In this document: in pieces, positions 51,892 through 60,723 of the stretch
Position numbering within the stretch: the first letter of the stretch is position 1
Layout: each line of letters begins with the position of its first letter
Source of the DNA: Amycolatopsis mongoliensis
GTDB taxonomy: Bacteria > Actinomycetota > Actinomycetes > Mycobacteriales > Pseudonocardiaceae
Assembly: GCF_030285665.1 (NCBI RefSeq)
Contig: NZ_CP127295.1
Location: forward strand, 6,324,001 to 6,388,000
Direction: 5' to 3'
DNA length: 64,000 nt
The notes under the pieces: model-generated
What the model saw: only the letters and a program-made list of their open reading frames with translations
Database searches by the model: none
Told to the model about the DNA's origin: nothing
Position numbers and translations under genes: made by a program

Positions 51892-53115
51892 ATGGATATC
51901 CCTTCCGAAGCGGCACACCTCCGACCGCTCGACGTCGCCGCCGATCTGCTGGCCCTGTTGCACGACACGGACACCGAGCCGCGTGCCGACACCCAGCTGG
52001 AAGCCTTGACACTGGCCGTGTCCGCCGATCTGCCGGTGCTGCTGTGGGGCGAGCCGGGCATCGGCAAGACCGCCGCGCTGAACCAGCTCGCGGAAGCGCT
52101 GGAACTGCCGCTGACCACGGTGATCGCGAGCGTGCACGAGCCGTCCGACTTCTCCGGGCTGCCCGTGGTCGGCGACGATCCCGCGACGCAGGGGGTGCCG
52201 ATGGCCCCGCCGGAGTGGGCCGTACGCCTGGCCCGCGCCGGACACGGTCTCCTGTTCCTGGACGAGCTGTCGACCGCGCCGCCCGCCGTCCAGGCCGCGC
52301 TGTTGCGCGTCGTGCTCGAGCGACAGGTCGGTGCCCTGCGGCTGCCGCCGGGAGTCCGGATCGTCGCCGCCGCCAACCCGCGTTCCTCCGCGGCCGACGG
52401 GTGGGAACTGAGCCCGCCGCTGGCCAACCGGTTCGTCCACCTGCAGTGGGCCCACGACCACGACGTCGTGGTCCGCGGGCTGGGCGGGACGTGGCCGAAG
52501 GCGGCGCTGCCCCGGCTGGACCGGGGACGGCTGCCCGACGCCGTGACGTTCGCCCGCCGTGCGGTCTGCGGTCTCCTGATCGCCCGGCCCGGACTGGTTC
52601 ACCAGCTGCCGAAGAACGAAGCACGCCGCGGCGGTCCGTGGCCTTCCCCACGCAGCTGGGAGATGGCGCTGCGCCTCATCGCTTTCGCCACCGCGGCGGA
52701 CGTCTCCCGGGACGTGCTGTCCATGCTGGTGCGGGGTGCTGTCGGCGACGGGCCGGGTCTGGAACTGCTGGCCGGCCTGGATCGGATGGATCTGCCGGAC
52801 CCCGAAACACTGCTCGCGGACCCGGAGGTGGCGGTGCTGCCCGAGCGTGGCGACCTGCGCCAGACGGTGCTCGACGGCGTGGTCGCGGCGGTGCGCCGGC
52901 GGCCGGAGCGGGTTCGCTGGAACGCGGCGTGGTCGCTGCTGTTGCGAGCGCTGGAAACCGGCGCCCCGGACCTGGTGGTCGTGCCGGCGGCCACGCTCGC
53001 CTCGCTGCGCCGTGACGACTGGCCGGTGCCGGCGGCGATCGAACGGCTTTCGGGGGCGGTGTCGTTGTCGCGGCAAGCGGATCAGGCCGCGGCAGACGCG
53101 GGCGAGGACCGATGA
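51892..53115 (+). CDS. MoxR-type AAA+ ATPase
   Basis: This is a 407-residue AAA+ protein. Walker A is LLWGEPGIGKTAALNQLA, the helix-2 insert segment is SVHEPSDFSGLPVVG, Walker B is GLLFLDELSTAPPAVQAALL and sensor 1 is VRIVAAANPRSSAADG, followed by the arginine-bearing LANRFVHLQW. These mark the MoxR branch, whose members act with VWA proteins to mature or remodel complexes. It follows the unknown gene by 74 bp and overlaps the VWA gene by four bases. Confidence 0.9.
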   Translation: MDIPSEAAHLRPLDVAADLLALLHDTDTEPRADTQLEALTLAVSADLPVLLWGEPGIGKTAALNQLAEALELPLTTVIASVHEPSDFSGLPVVGDDPATQGVPMAPPEWAVRLARAGHGLLFLDELSTAPPAVQAALLRVVLERQVGALRLPPGVRIVAAANPRSSAADGWELSPPLANRFVHLQWAHDHDVVVRGLGGTWPKAALPRLDRGRLPDAVTFARRAVCGLLIARPGLVHQLPKNEARRGGPWPSPRSWEMALRLIAFATAADVSRDVLSMLVRGAVGDGPGLELLAGLDRMDLPDPETLLADPEVAVLPERGDLRQTVLDGVVAAVRRRPERVRWNAAWSLLLRALETGAPDLVVVPAATLASLRRDDWPVPAAIERLSGAVSLSRQADQAAADAGEDR

Positions 53116-54329
53116 CGGCGGGGTCCATGGACGAGGAGAAGCTGTTCGCTGCCCGGTTGCACGCCGTCCGGAACCGGCCGTACCTGGCGACGGCCTTGTT
53201 CGCCTTGCACACGGTGGAGTCCCGGCGGGTGCCGACGATGGCCGTGGACCGCCACTGGCGCTGCTACGTTTCGCCGGCGTTCGTCGACCGCACTCCGCTG
53301 GCGGAGCTGGCCGGGGTCTGGGTGCACGAGGTCTCGCACCTGCTGCGCGACCACCACGGGCGCAGCGACCGGTTCGCCGCGGAGCACGAGCTGACCGGGC
53401 CTGGAGAGCGATTGCGGATGAACATCGCCGCGGACTGCGAAATCAACGACGACGTGTTCGGCGACGGCCTGGTGCGGCCCGAGGGAGCCGTCCAGCCGGC
53501 GTCGCTCAGGCTTCGCGAGGGGCAGTTGATGGAGGACTACCTGCGCCAGTTCCGCCTCGGGCCCTACACGGCCGGATACGCCTGGCTCGACTGCGGCAGC
53601 GGCGCCGACGGACTGGACCGTGACTGGGATCTGGGGGCCGACGGGGCACACGGGCTCAGCGAGCAGGAACGCGACGCCGTCCGGTTCCGGGTCGCACAAG
53701 GGATCAACGGCAGCCCGGGCGATGTCCCGAAGGGCTGGCAGCGCTGGGCGCAGGAGGCGTTCCACCCGCCGCAGCCGTGGCGGGAACTGCTGGGGGCGGC
53801 GGTCCGATCGGCGATGTCCGGTGCGGGGGAGGACTACACCTACGGCCGGCCCTCGCGCAGATCGGCCGGTCTGCCGGGCGTCGTCATGCCGAGCCTGCGG
53901 CGCCGGCCGCCGCGCGTCTGCGTGATCGTCGACACCTCCGGCTCGGTGAGCGACGCCGAGCTGGGGAGCGCGCTCCTCGAAATCGCGGCGATCGTCCGCG
54001 CGGTCGGAGGCCGGCGCGATCTCGTCTCGGTGCTGTCGTGCGACGCCGCCGCGCACGTCACCCACGAGCTGTGCCGCGCCGAAGGAATCCCTTTGGTGGG
54101 CGGCGGCGGCACGGATCTGCGCACCGGCTTCGCCCAGGTCCAGCGCGGCAATCCCCGCGCCGACGTGATCGTGGCCCTGACGGACGGCCAGACCCCCTGG
54201 CCGGAGGCACGACCGCCCGGCCGGACGGTCGTGGGCCTGTTCTCCCGGCAGCGTCCGGTGGATGAGAACAATCCCCACTACGAACCGGAAGTGCCCCCTG
54301 CTTGGGCGAGGGTGGTCACCGTGGGCTGA
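53112..54329 (+). CDS. DUF2201 metallopeptidase-like/VWA protein
   Basis: This is a 405-residue protein from an ATG overlapping the MoxR stop. The N-terminal half has a zinc-peptidase-like motif (WVHEVSHLLRDHHGRSD) and NIAADCEINDDVFGDG, as in DUF2201. The C-terminal half is a VWA-like domain with the MIDAS motif VIVDTSGSVSDAEL, then GGGGTDLRTGFAQV and VIVALTDGQTPWPE. MoxR and VWA proteins normally work as a pair. The HExxH-like sequence reads HEVSH, so a metal site is possible but proteolysis is unproved. Confidence 0.88.
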   Translation: MTAGSMDEEKLFAARLHAVRNRPYLATALFALHTVESRRVPTMAVDRHWRCYVSPAFVDRTPLAELAGVWVHEVSHLLRDHHGRSDRFAAEHELTGPGERLRMNIAADCEINDDVFGDGLVRPEGAVQPASLRLREGQLMEDYLRQFRLGPYTAGYAWLDCGSGADGLDRDWDLGADGAHGLSEQERDAVRFRVAQGINGSPGDVPKGWQRWAQEAFHPPQPWRELLGAAVRSAMSGAGEDYTYGRPSRRSAGLPGVVMPSLRRRPPRVCVIVDTSGSVSDAELGSALLEIAAIVRAVGGRRDLVSVLSCDAAAHVTHELCRAEGIPLVGGGGTDLRTGFAQVQRGNPRADVIVALTDGQTPWPEARPPGRTVVGLFSRQRPVDENNPHYEPEVPPAWARVVTVG

Positions 54330-54590
54330 TCGGTCCGCCGGCGGTACCGACTCTGAGCCGGCTTCGCGGTCAGGGCCGGGTCGTTTGCCGCCAGCCATTC
54401 GGCGATGTCTCTTGTGAACCGCGCGGAGCGAACGGCCGTGTCTGGTGGCAGGACCGGACGTTCGACCGGCAACGGTGAAAAAAAGGGCAAGCTTCGCACG
54501 GGACGGTTGACGGTTTCGGTCGCCTCACACCAAGCTCCGGGCCGACGAAGGCCCGCAGCCGGATTACCGGCTGAGTCAGGAGGAATCCCT

Positions 54591-55196
54591 GTGACGATCG
54601 CCCCGACGGTGCACGCCCGGCGACCCAAGGCGAGACGGCTTGCCCCCATGCTGCCGGTGGTGGTCATGGGCTTGACCGCGTGTGGCTCGGCCGGGGTCAG
54701 CGGATCGGCGGCGCCGGTGCCGAGCCCGTCCGCTTCGCCCGCGAGCGCTTCCCCGCAGACGTCCCAGGTGCAGCCCGCATCCGGTGCCGAGACCCTCCAG
54801 GCGGCCCTCGAGCGCTGGGTGACCCAGATCCTGAAAGAGCAGTACACGGAGGCGTGCCTCTCCGGTGCTCCCGTGCTGCCCGCCGGGCAAGACGCCGAAA
54901 CGCTGTGCAAGCGTCCCGAGGTGCTCGCGAGCGCCAAGTCGCTGCGCGAGGCCTGGGCGAAGCCGGGCGTCAAGCTGCCCCCGCAGGGAGAAGTCGAGGT
55001 GACCGGGGTGACCGGGGTGACCGCGAAGGGGAACGAGGTGACCGTGCCGGACACGGCCGTCAAGCTCGACGGTCGCACGCTGCGCAGCCTCGAACTGATC
55101 GGTGCGACCGGGGACACGGGCTCGTTCAGCCTCACCTTCAAGATGCAGAAGCACGAAGGGGCTTGGTACGTCCAAGGCTTCGACCTCAAGCTCTGA
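54591..55196 (+). CDS. Lipoprotein of unknown function
   Basis: This is a 201-residue protein from GTG 54591 with an AGGAGG ribosome site; the open frame upstream has no such signal. The signal peptide ends in a lipobox (VVVMGLTACGSAG). A Ser/Pro/Ala-rich linker of about 30 residues follows, then a compact domain (TLQAALERWVTQILKEQYTE, EVTVPDTAVKLDGRTLRS, LTFKMQKHEGAWYVQGFDLK) that resembles small NTF2-like secreted domains. It is anchored outside the membrane; the function is unknown. It converges on the broken DHFR-like gene with an 11-bp overlap. Confidence 0.7.
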   Translation: MTIAPTVHARRPKARRLAPMLPVVVMGLTACGSAGVSGSAAPVPSPSASPASASPQTSQVQPASGAETLQAALERWVTQILKEQYTEACLSGAPVLPAGQDAETLCKRPEVLASAKSLREAWAKPGVKLPPQGEVEVTGVTGVTAKGNEVTVPDTAVKLDGRTLRSLELIGATGDTGSFSLTFKMQKHEGAWYVQGFDLKL

Positions 55197-55766
55197 GCCC
55201 GGGCGAAGAGGCGGCTCGCTCGGTGATTGCCACGTCGCGGGCAGGTATCCAGGCGCGCAGCGAGTGGACGATTTCCACGGAGCCACCGGGCAGCGAGCGG
55301 GAACTTTCGAAAGACAGTGCGGTGTCGGAGGCCAGGGAGTCGGTCAGCCGCATCCCTGCGCCGACCATGAACGGCAGCACCACCAGTTCCAGTTTGTCCA
55401 CCGCGTCGAGCGCGCGGAAGGTCTCGATCGTGCTCGGGCCGCCGACCAGGTGGACGTCGCCGCCGGAGTTGTCGCTACGCAGCCGCTCCAGCAGCCGGGC
55501 GGGGTCGCTGTCGAAACACCACCTCGTCCGGTGCGCCCGTGACCGGTGGGAGCCCAGCACGAAGACGTTCAGGTCCGGCCACGGCCAGCGGTCAACGCGG
55601 GCTCGAAGGTGGTGCGCCCCATCAGCACGGCTTCGCAACCGGCGACGAATTCCCGGACTCCGTGGCTGCCGGGGCCGTGCGCGGGATCGATCACCTGCGG
55701 CGGCCATCCGTCCGGCGTGGTCACGTAGCCGTCGGCGGTCACGCACTGACGGGCGAGGATCTGCAT
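55186..55766 (-). pseudogene. DHFR/RibD_C-family protein with a frameshift
   Basis: The start (MQILARQCVTADGYVTTPDG) and GCEAVLMGRTTFEPAL lie in one frame, which then stops after TAGRGRT at 55569. The continuation VDRWPWPDLNVFVLGSHRS, then GGDVHLVGGPSTIETF and LDAVDKLELVVLPFMVGAG, lies in another frame down to 55186. Family members read MGRTTFEPALxxDRWPWP without a break, so the shift is at about 55585-55598. The span of 581 bases is one short of a whole number of codons, which fits a one-base deletion. An intact relative lies at 60724-61293. Confidence 0.75.
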
Positions 55767-55863
55767 TAAAAGCTCCCGGTCGAGACGGACTGCGCTTTCT
55801 CACGGTAAATTGCTCGCCCATTAGACACCGCTCTCGGTAACGCTCGCCTCCCGGCGTGAACGG

Positions 55864-56046
55864 ATGTCCCTCGGCCGATGGGGTGGAATGTCTCGTGTGG
55901 ACGTTCAGCAGATCCACGAGGCGCTGATCGAGACCAACAGCCACAGCATCTCGCTTGTCTTCTCCGACCTGTCGGTCGGCCGAGTCGAGCGTGGCTACTC
56001 ACCGTTCACCGTGCAAGACGACCAAACCGAAGCCGGGACGCTCTGA
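55864..56046 (+). CDS. Small orphan reading frame
   Basis: This is a 60-codon frame (52 from the second ATG at 55888) with good codon usage. It contains VDVQQIHEALIETNSHSISL, then VFSDLSVGRVERGYSPFTV. No clear ribosome site and no family is recognised. It lies in a region of broken genes and could be a fragment. The rest of 55767-56100 holds no other gene. Confidence 0.3.
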   Translation: MSLGRWGGMSRVDVQQIHEALIETNSHSISLVFSDLSVGRVERGYSPFTVQDDQTEAGTL

Positions 56047-56207
56047 CATCGGCATGAGCGAGCACCGGAGGCAAGTCTTCGGCGGATGGGCGCGCGGCGT
56101 CAGGTGGTTGATCGGGGGAGGGGGATTTCGGCGTCGAGCACGATCGTGCCGGTGGTGTCGGTGGCGAGCAGGGTCAGGCGTCCAGACTGCGCGGGGGGTG
56201 CTGGAGA

Positions 56208-56897
56208 TCATTGCATGCGCTGCCGGTCGAGATGGTCTCCCGATTCGGCCGAGCCGCCGGTCCGGCGATATGCGGTGTCCTGCTCGTCGCGCACTTCCCA
56301 GGTGAGGTCGATCAGTGCTGAGCCGACGAAGGCCCGGCCCGGTCGCTCGGTGGCCTGCCCGCGGCATTGGCGTTTCATCCACTCCAGGTGCTCACGCGCG
56401 GCCTGCGCCCGCCGGTCGCGGTGTTCCGGGCCGGGGTTGGTGTAGAGGTCGACCAGGAACCGGTCGCTCCACAGCTCCGCCGAGATCAGCGTCACCGGGC
56501 GTCCGTCGAGTTGCCCGAGTGGTCGCGGCCCCACCAGCACACCTCGCAACGTGGGCGGCTCGGCCGGCTCGCGGGCGACGACCGGCGCCGAACCCGCCCG
56601 TACAGCCACGGGAGCGAAGGCACCCGCGGCCATCGAGGACGACGTTGCGGCCGACGTCGTCCGGATTTCCGGCATGATTCCGGCCTTCTCGAGGGTGTCG
56701 AGCGCGGTCCTTTCCTGCTCGTCGGTGAGTACCCCGGTATCACCGAGCGCCTCGACCTGCGCCGCGAGCCGACTTCCCACCATGCGCAACGGATCTACGG
56801 AAACCACGCCGACTGACCGTTCGCGCCGAGCACGGCTCACTCCAGCCACGGCCGGTCGAAGGACCTGCGTCAACCACTGTTCCCCAGACAGCACCAC
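56208..56897 (-). CDS. Hypothetical protein, frame continues past its TGA
   Basis: This is a 229-residue protein from GTG 56897. The N-terminal part is helical (DPLRMVGSRLAAQVEALGDT, then TDEQERTALDTLEKAGIMPE). An Ala/Ser-rich linker follows, then a beta-rich domain (VLVGPRPLGQLDGRPVTLIS, AELWSDRFLVDLYTNPGPEH and FVGSALIDLTWEVRDEQDTA). No family is recognised. After TGA 56208 the same frame runs on for about 35 codons with good codon usage (SGRLTLLATDTTGTIVLDAE, then IPLPRSTT) to 56101 or so. This may be the lost C-terminus of the protein, cut off by a nonsense change. Confidence 0.5.
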   Translation of the reverse strand: MVLSGEQWLTQVLRPAVAGVSRARRERSVGVVSVDPLRMVGSRLAAQVEALGDTGVLTDEQERTALDTLEKAGIMPEIRTTSAATSSSMAAGAFAPVAVRAGSAPVVAREPAEPPTLRGVLVGPRPLGQLDGRPVTLISAELWSDRFLVDLYTNPGPEHRDRRAQAAREHLEWMKRQCRGQATERPGRAFVGSALIDLTWEVRDEQDTAYRRTGGSAESGDHLDRQRMQ

Positions 56898-57001
56898 GAT
56901 TCCATTTTACCGTTGCCCACAAGCGCATAATCTCCTCGGCATTACCGGAAGTGAACGAGCGATCATCGACAGGACAGTGCGGTGCCGGCCTCTGCCAGAG
57001 G

Positions 57002-57562
57002 TCACCCGTTGTCGGTCTGGTGCTCGTGATGTCCGTGAGGAGGCTGAGAGGTGGGGAGCGTCGAGCGCAACGGCCGCGCGAGTGCCTCGACGATGGAGGC
57101 GGCCAAACGCAGCGTCGGCAGCTGCCGCAGTTCCGCCTCGAAGCCAGGATCGACCTGGACGCAGCCGCAGTCCAGATACTCTTCGACGCTGAAACATCGG
57201 CTGGCCAGGTCCGACGTGAAGTCCGGTGGCGCGAGCCGGGCCAGGAGGCGGATCATCGGCGCGGTGACCGCGGCCGGCCGGGCCCGGAGGTCGTCCGCCA
57301 TCAACCGGGCCACGAGATCGGTCGACTCGTCCGCGTCGGCAGCCAAGACTCCGTAGCGCTCGCACGCGGCGGCTACCAGCGGTTCTGTGTCCCATCCGTT
57401 CGCCTGGCGGCTCAAGCCGGCCAGCTCGGCGATCTCGGGATCCTCGTTGCCTTCCAGCAGCATGCTGACCGCGACGGCCGGCCAGTCGCTCGGCTCGAGG
57501 CAACCGCAGTGTTCGGCCGCCCTGGCTACCGAGAGCGCCGTTCGCCACGTGGCATCGTCCAT
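57002..57562 (-). CDS. Hypothetical protein
   Basis: This is a 186-residue protein from ATG 57562 (MDDATWRTALSVARAAEHCG). It is acidic and mainly helical, with VAVSMLLEGNEDPEIAELAG and a later FSVEEYLDCGCVQVDPGFEA. Two CGC motifs (EHCGC and LDCGC, about 110 residues apart) could bind metal. The last 15 residues are His/Pro-rich. No family is recognised. It is in the same direction as the upstream 56208-56897 gene and about 100 bp away from it. Confidence 0.5.
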   Translation of the reverse strand: MDDATWRTALSVARAAEHCGCLEPSDWPAVAVSMLLEGNEDPEIAELAGLSRQANGWDTEPLVAAACERYGVLAADADESTDLVARLMADDLRARPAAVTAPMIRLLARLAPPDFTSDLASRCFSVEEYLDCGCVQVDPGFEAELRQLPTLRLAASIVEALARPLRSTLPTSQPPHGHHEHQTDNG

Positions 57563-58008
57563 GGATCGACTCTAAGCGCGAAGACGCGCAGCCCTGTCAG
57601 CCGGCGGTCGTAAACAAATCACTACGAGCGCGAACACGCTGATCGCGGCAGAAGAGTGCGTCGCGTTCCCAAGGTGGGGCCACGGGGGCAGTTGCTTCAG
57701 GGGATGGTCGCGGACGAGCAGGCCGTCGGCGAGGAGTTGCGGCATCCGGGTGGCCTGATCGATCTCGGCGCCGGTCAGCATGGTGCCGGGGATGCTGGCG
57801 GAGACGCCGGCCGGTCGGACGTCGACACGCAGGCCGCCGTCGGCCTGCCGGCGTCCGGTCGGGAAGCCGACACGGGATACCGCTTACTTCAAGGTGTACA
57901 AACGGACGCCCGGCCGCCGTTCGGCGCTTTACAGCCCAGGCGGACGGTCCTACGGTGCGCTCGCACCCATGCGGCCGGTCCATGCCGACCACGGCTGAAG
58001 GAGGTCAG
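57563..58008. other. 446-bp stretch without a clear gene
   Basis: Minus-strand frames at 57572-57781 and 57597-57992 and a plus frame at 57780-57998 are open but fragmentary and unlike known proteins. The minus frame around 57700-57830 (DGGLRVDVRPAGVSAS, then MLTGAEIDQATRMPQLLADG) has coding-like composition and is broken upstream by a TAA, so it may be a relic. The GH3 promoter must lie at the right end. Confidence 0.4.
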
Positions 58009-60456
58009 GTGTTCCGCAACCACAGACGCAGTACCCGCGCCACCGTCACGGTGCTCGCGGCCGCGGCCCTGCTCGCGGTTCCCGCGTTCACCGCCAGTAG
58101 CAGTGCCGCCATCGACCTGGGCGTCGCGCCCTGGCTGGACACCCACCGCCCCGTGCCGGCGCGGGTGGAGGCCCTGCTCCACGCGATGACGCTGCCCGAG
58201 AAAGTCGGCCAGATGGACCAGCAGCTGGTCACCACGCTGACCGACGCCGACGGCACGAGGTGCGGGAACAACGGTTTCAACCTACCCAATCCCGAATGCA
58301 TGCGAAAAATCCTGGTCGAGGCCAACGTCGGTTCGATTCTCGCAGGCGGTACCGAGAATCCGGTCGACACCACGGGCAAGGGCGGCGTGGGCAACACCGG
58401 CTACGACTGGGCCACCGAGTACAACATCATCCAGCAGTTCGCGATCAAGAACTCGCGCCTGCACCTCCCGGTGGTGTTCGGCGTCGACGCGGTGCACGGC
58501 TTCGGCCACCCGTGGCAGGCGCCGCTGTTCCCGCAGTCCATCGGCATGGGCGCCACCTGGGACCCCGCGCTCGCCCAGGCCGGGGGCAAGGCGACCGCGG
58601 ACGCCCTGCGCGCCACCGGCTGGACCTGGAACTTCGCCCCGGTCCAGGACATCGCGCGCGACAACCGGTGGGGCCGCACCTACGAGACGTGGGCCGAGCA
58701 ACCGGCCCTGGCGGCCGCGATGGGCGCCGCGAACATCAAGGGCATGCAGACCCCCGGCAAGCGCGGTGAGTTGAACGTCAGCGCGACGGTCAAGCACTTC
58801 GCCGGCTACTCGCAGTCGATCAACGGCCACGACCGGGCCGAGGCGCTGCTGCCCATGAACTACCTCCAGACGACCATCCTGCCGCCGTACGCGGCGGGGA
58901 TCGACGCGGGCGCCGGGACGGTGATGGTCAACTCCGGTTCGATCAACGGCGTTCCCGCCACTTCGTCGCACTACCTGCTGACCGACGTCCTGCGCGACCA
59001 GATGCACTTCCAGGGTGTCGTGATCAGCGACTACCAGGACGTCACCGCGTTGCAGACCGCCTATCACATCGCGGCGGATCTCCCGGGTGCCATCGCCGCC
59101 GCCGTGAACGCGGGCGTCGACATGAGCATGCAGGTCTCCGACGCGGCGGGGTGGCAGGCCGCGATCCTGCAGGCCGTCGACACGGGCAAGATCTCGCGCG
59201 CGCGGATCGACCAGGCCGTGCGCCGCATCCTCACGCTGAAGTTCCAGCTCGGCCTGTTCGACCAGCCGTGCGTGGCCGACCCGGCGAAACCGTGCGTCGA
59301 CGCGAACGCCGCCAACGCCGCCGTCACCGCGGGCCGTGACCAGACGGCCAAGGCCGCGCGGGAGTCGATCACCTTGCTGCGCAACGAGAACAACGCGCTG
59401 CCGTTGCCGGCCGGCGCGAAGGTCGTGGTGACCGGCCCGAGCGCGGACTCGATGACCAACCAGCTCGGCGGCTGGAGCGTGAGCTGGCAGGGCGTGGCGG
59501 GTGCCGGGCACGTGTGCTGCATGGGCCCCGAGAACCAGATTCCGCCGGGCACCACCGTGCTGGGCGGCATCCGGGCCGCGGACCCGGCCGCGGTCTACGC
59601 GCCGGACCAGGCCAGCGCCGTCGCGGCCGCGGCGGACACCAGTGCCTATGTGGCGGTGGTGGGGGAGAAGGCCTATGCGGAAGGGCTGGGCGACAACCCG
59701 GCGCCGGCCCTGGCGCCCGACCAGCAGGCCCTCATCTCGGCGCTGGAGGCAACCGGCAAACCGGTGATCGTCGTGGTCGTCGCGGGCCGGCCGGTCGGGC
59801 TGGGCCCGGCCGAGAAGGCGAACGCGGTGCTGATGGCCTACCAGGGCAGCACGGAAGCCGGCACGGCTGTGGCGGATGTGCTGTTCGGGAAGACGAACCC
59901 CGCGGGCAAGCTGCCGATCAGCTGGCCGTCCGACGCGCCGGCCGTCGGCGGTGACTTCGCCGGCACGGCTCCGTCCCCGCTGGGGGACCAGCCGAAGTTC
60001 TTCGACCAGCTGCCCAGCACGGCATCCGGTCAGGGCAACGCGTACAACCCGCAGTTCCCGTTCGGTTACGGCCTGTCGTACACGACGTTCACGCACACGA
60101 ACTTGGCGGTGACGCCGAAGGTCGCGCGGGGCGGCACGGCCACCGCGACGTTCACCGTCACGAACACCGGGACCCGCGCCGGCACCGACATCGTGCCGGT
60201 CTACGTGGCCCAGCCGGTGAGCCCGGTGGTCGTCCCGCCGCAACGGCTGGTCGGCTCCGCGCGGGTGACGCTCGACCCGGGCCGGTCACAGGTCGTGCGC
60301 GTGTCCTTCCCGGCGGCCACGCTGGCCGAAAGCGCGCCCGACATCAACGCGTCCGGCCCGCCCGCCGTGGTGCCGGGCAGTTATGTGCTGCAGCTGGACA
60401 AGAACGGCACGACGCCGTACGCGGTGGACGTGTCGGCGCCGTTCCTGATCCAGTAG
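58009..60456 (+). CDS. Secreted GH3 beta-glucosidase
   Basis: This is an 815-residue protein from GTG 58009 with an AAGGAGG ribosome site. A signal peptide (RRSTRATVTVLAAAALLAVP, then AFTASSSAA) directs export. The GH3 N-terminal barrel has NRWGRTYETWAE, KHFAGYSQSINGHD and the nucleophile in GVVISDYQD (Asp about 341). The alpha/beta sandwich domain follows with KVVVTGPSADSMTNQLGGWS, and a fibronectin-III-like domain closes the protein (FPFGYGLSYTTF, VPGSYVLQLDK). It cleaves beta-glucosides or cellodextrins outside the cell. Confidence 0.95.
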   Translation: MFRNHRRSTRATVTVLAAAALLAVPAFTASSSAAIDLGVAPWLDTHRPVPARVEALLHAMTLPEKVGQMDQQLVTTLTDADGTRCGNNGFNLPNPECMRKILVEANVGSILAGGTENPVDTTGKGGVGNTGYDWATEYNIIQQFAIKNSRLHLPVVFGVDAVHGFGHPWQAPLFPQSIGMGATWDPALAQAGGKATADALRATGWTWNFAPVQDIARDNRWGRTYETWAEQPALAAAMGAANIKGMQTPGKRGELNVSATVKHFAGYSQSINGHDRAEALLPMNYLQTTILPPYAAGIDAGAGTVMVNSGSINGVPATSSHYLLTDVLRDQMHFQGVVISDYQDVTALQTAYHIAADLPGAIAAAVNAGVDMSMQVSDAAGWQAAILQAVDTGKISRARIDQAVRRILTLKFQLGLFDQPCVADPAKPCVDANAANAAVTAGRDQTAKAARESITLLRNENNALPLPAGAKVVVTGPSADSMTNQLGGWSVSWQGVAGAGHVCCMGPENQIPPGTTVLGGIRAADPAAVYAPDQASAVAAAADTSAYVAVVGEKAYAEGLGDNPAPALAPDQQALISALEATGKPVIVVVVAGRPVGLGPAEKANAVLMAYQGSTEAGTAVADVLFGKTNPAGKLPISWPSDAPAVGGDFAGTAPSPLGDQPKFFDQLPSTASGQGNAYNPQFPFGYGLSYTTFTHTNLAVTPKVARGGTATATFTVTNTGTRAGTDIVPVYVAQPVSPVVVPPQRLVGSARVTLDPGRSQVVRVSFPAATLAESAPDINASGPPAVVPGSYVLQLDKNGTTPYAVDVSAPFLIQ

Positions 60457-60468
60457 CACCGGGTCGGT

Positions 60469-60498
60469 TGCGGGGCGACGCCGGCGCGTCGCCCCGCA
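60469..60498 (+). terminator. Hairpin terminator after the GH3 gene
   Basis: TGCGGGGCGACGC and GCGTCGCCCCGCA form a perfect 13-bp stem with a CGGC tetraloop, 13 bp after the GH3 stop codon. Confidence 0.85.
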
Positions 60499-60723
60499 TG
60501 CCGGCCCAGGCTCTGTTCCTCTTGCTCCAGAACCACGCCCTACCGATCCCCGGCCTCGCAGCCGCGGCGCTTCCACCATGGTCACGGAGAGCCGGACAAG
60601 TCTCTCTTCGGCAGATGAGGACGTTCGGTTGTCGCATGGTGGCTGCAGACGCAGATCGCGCACCGATTAGGTTCTCGCGCCTCGCCCGTCTGTACGTGTG
60701 AGATCGACTCACAGGAGGCTGGC

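Noticed and set aside
57780..57998. 72-codon plus-strand frame before the GH3 gene
   Set aside because: It has no ribosome site or family resemblance, and the competing minus frames are equally open. Treated as non-coding.
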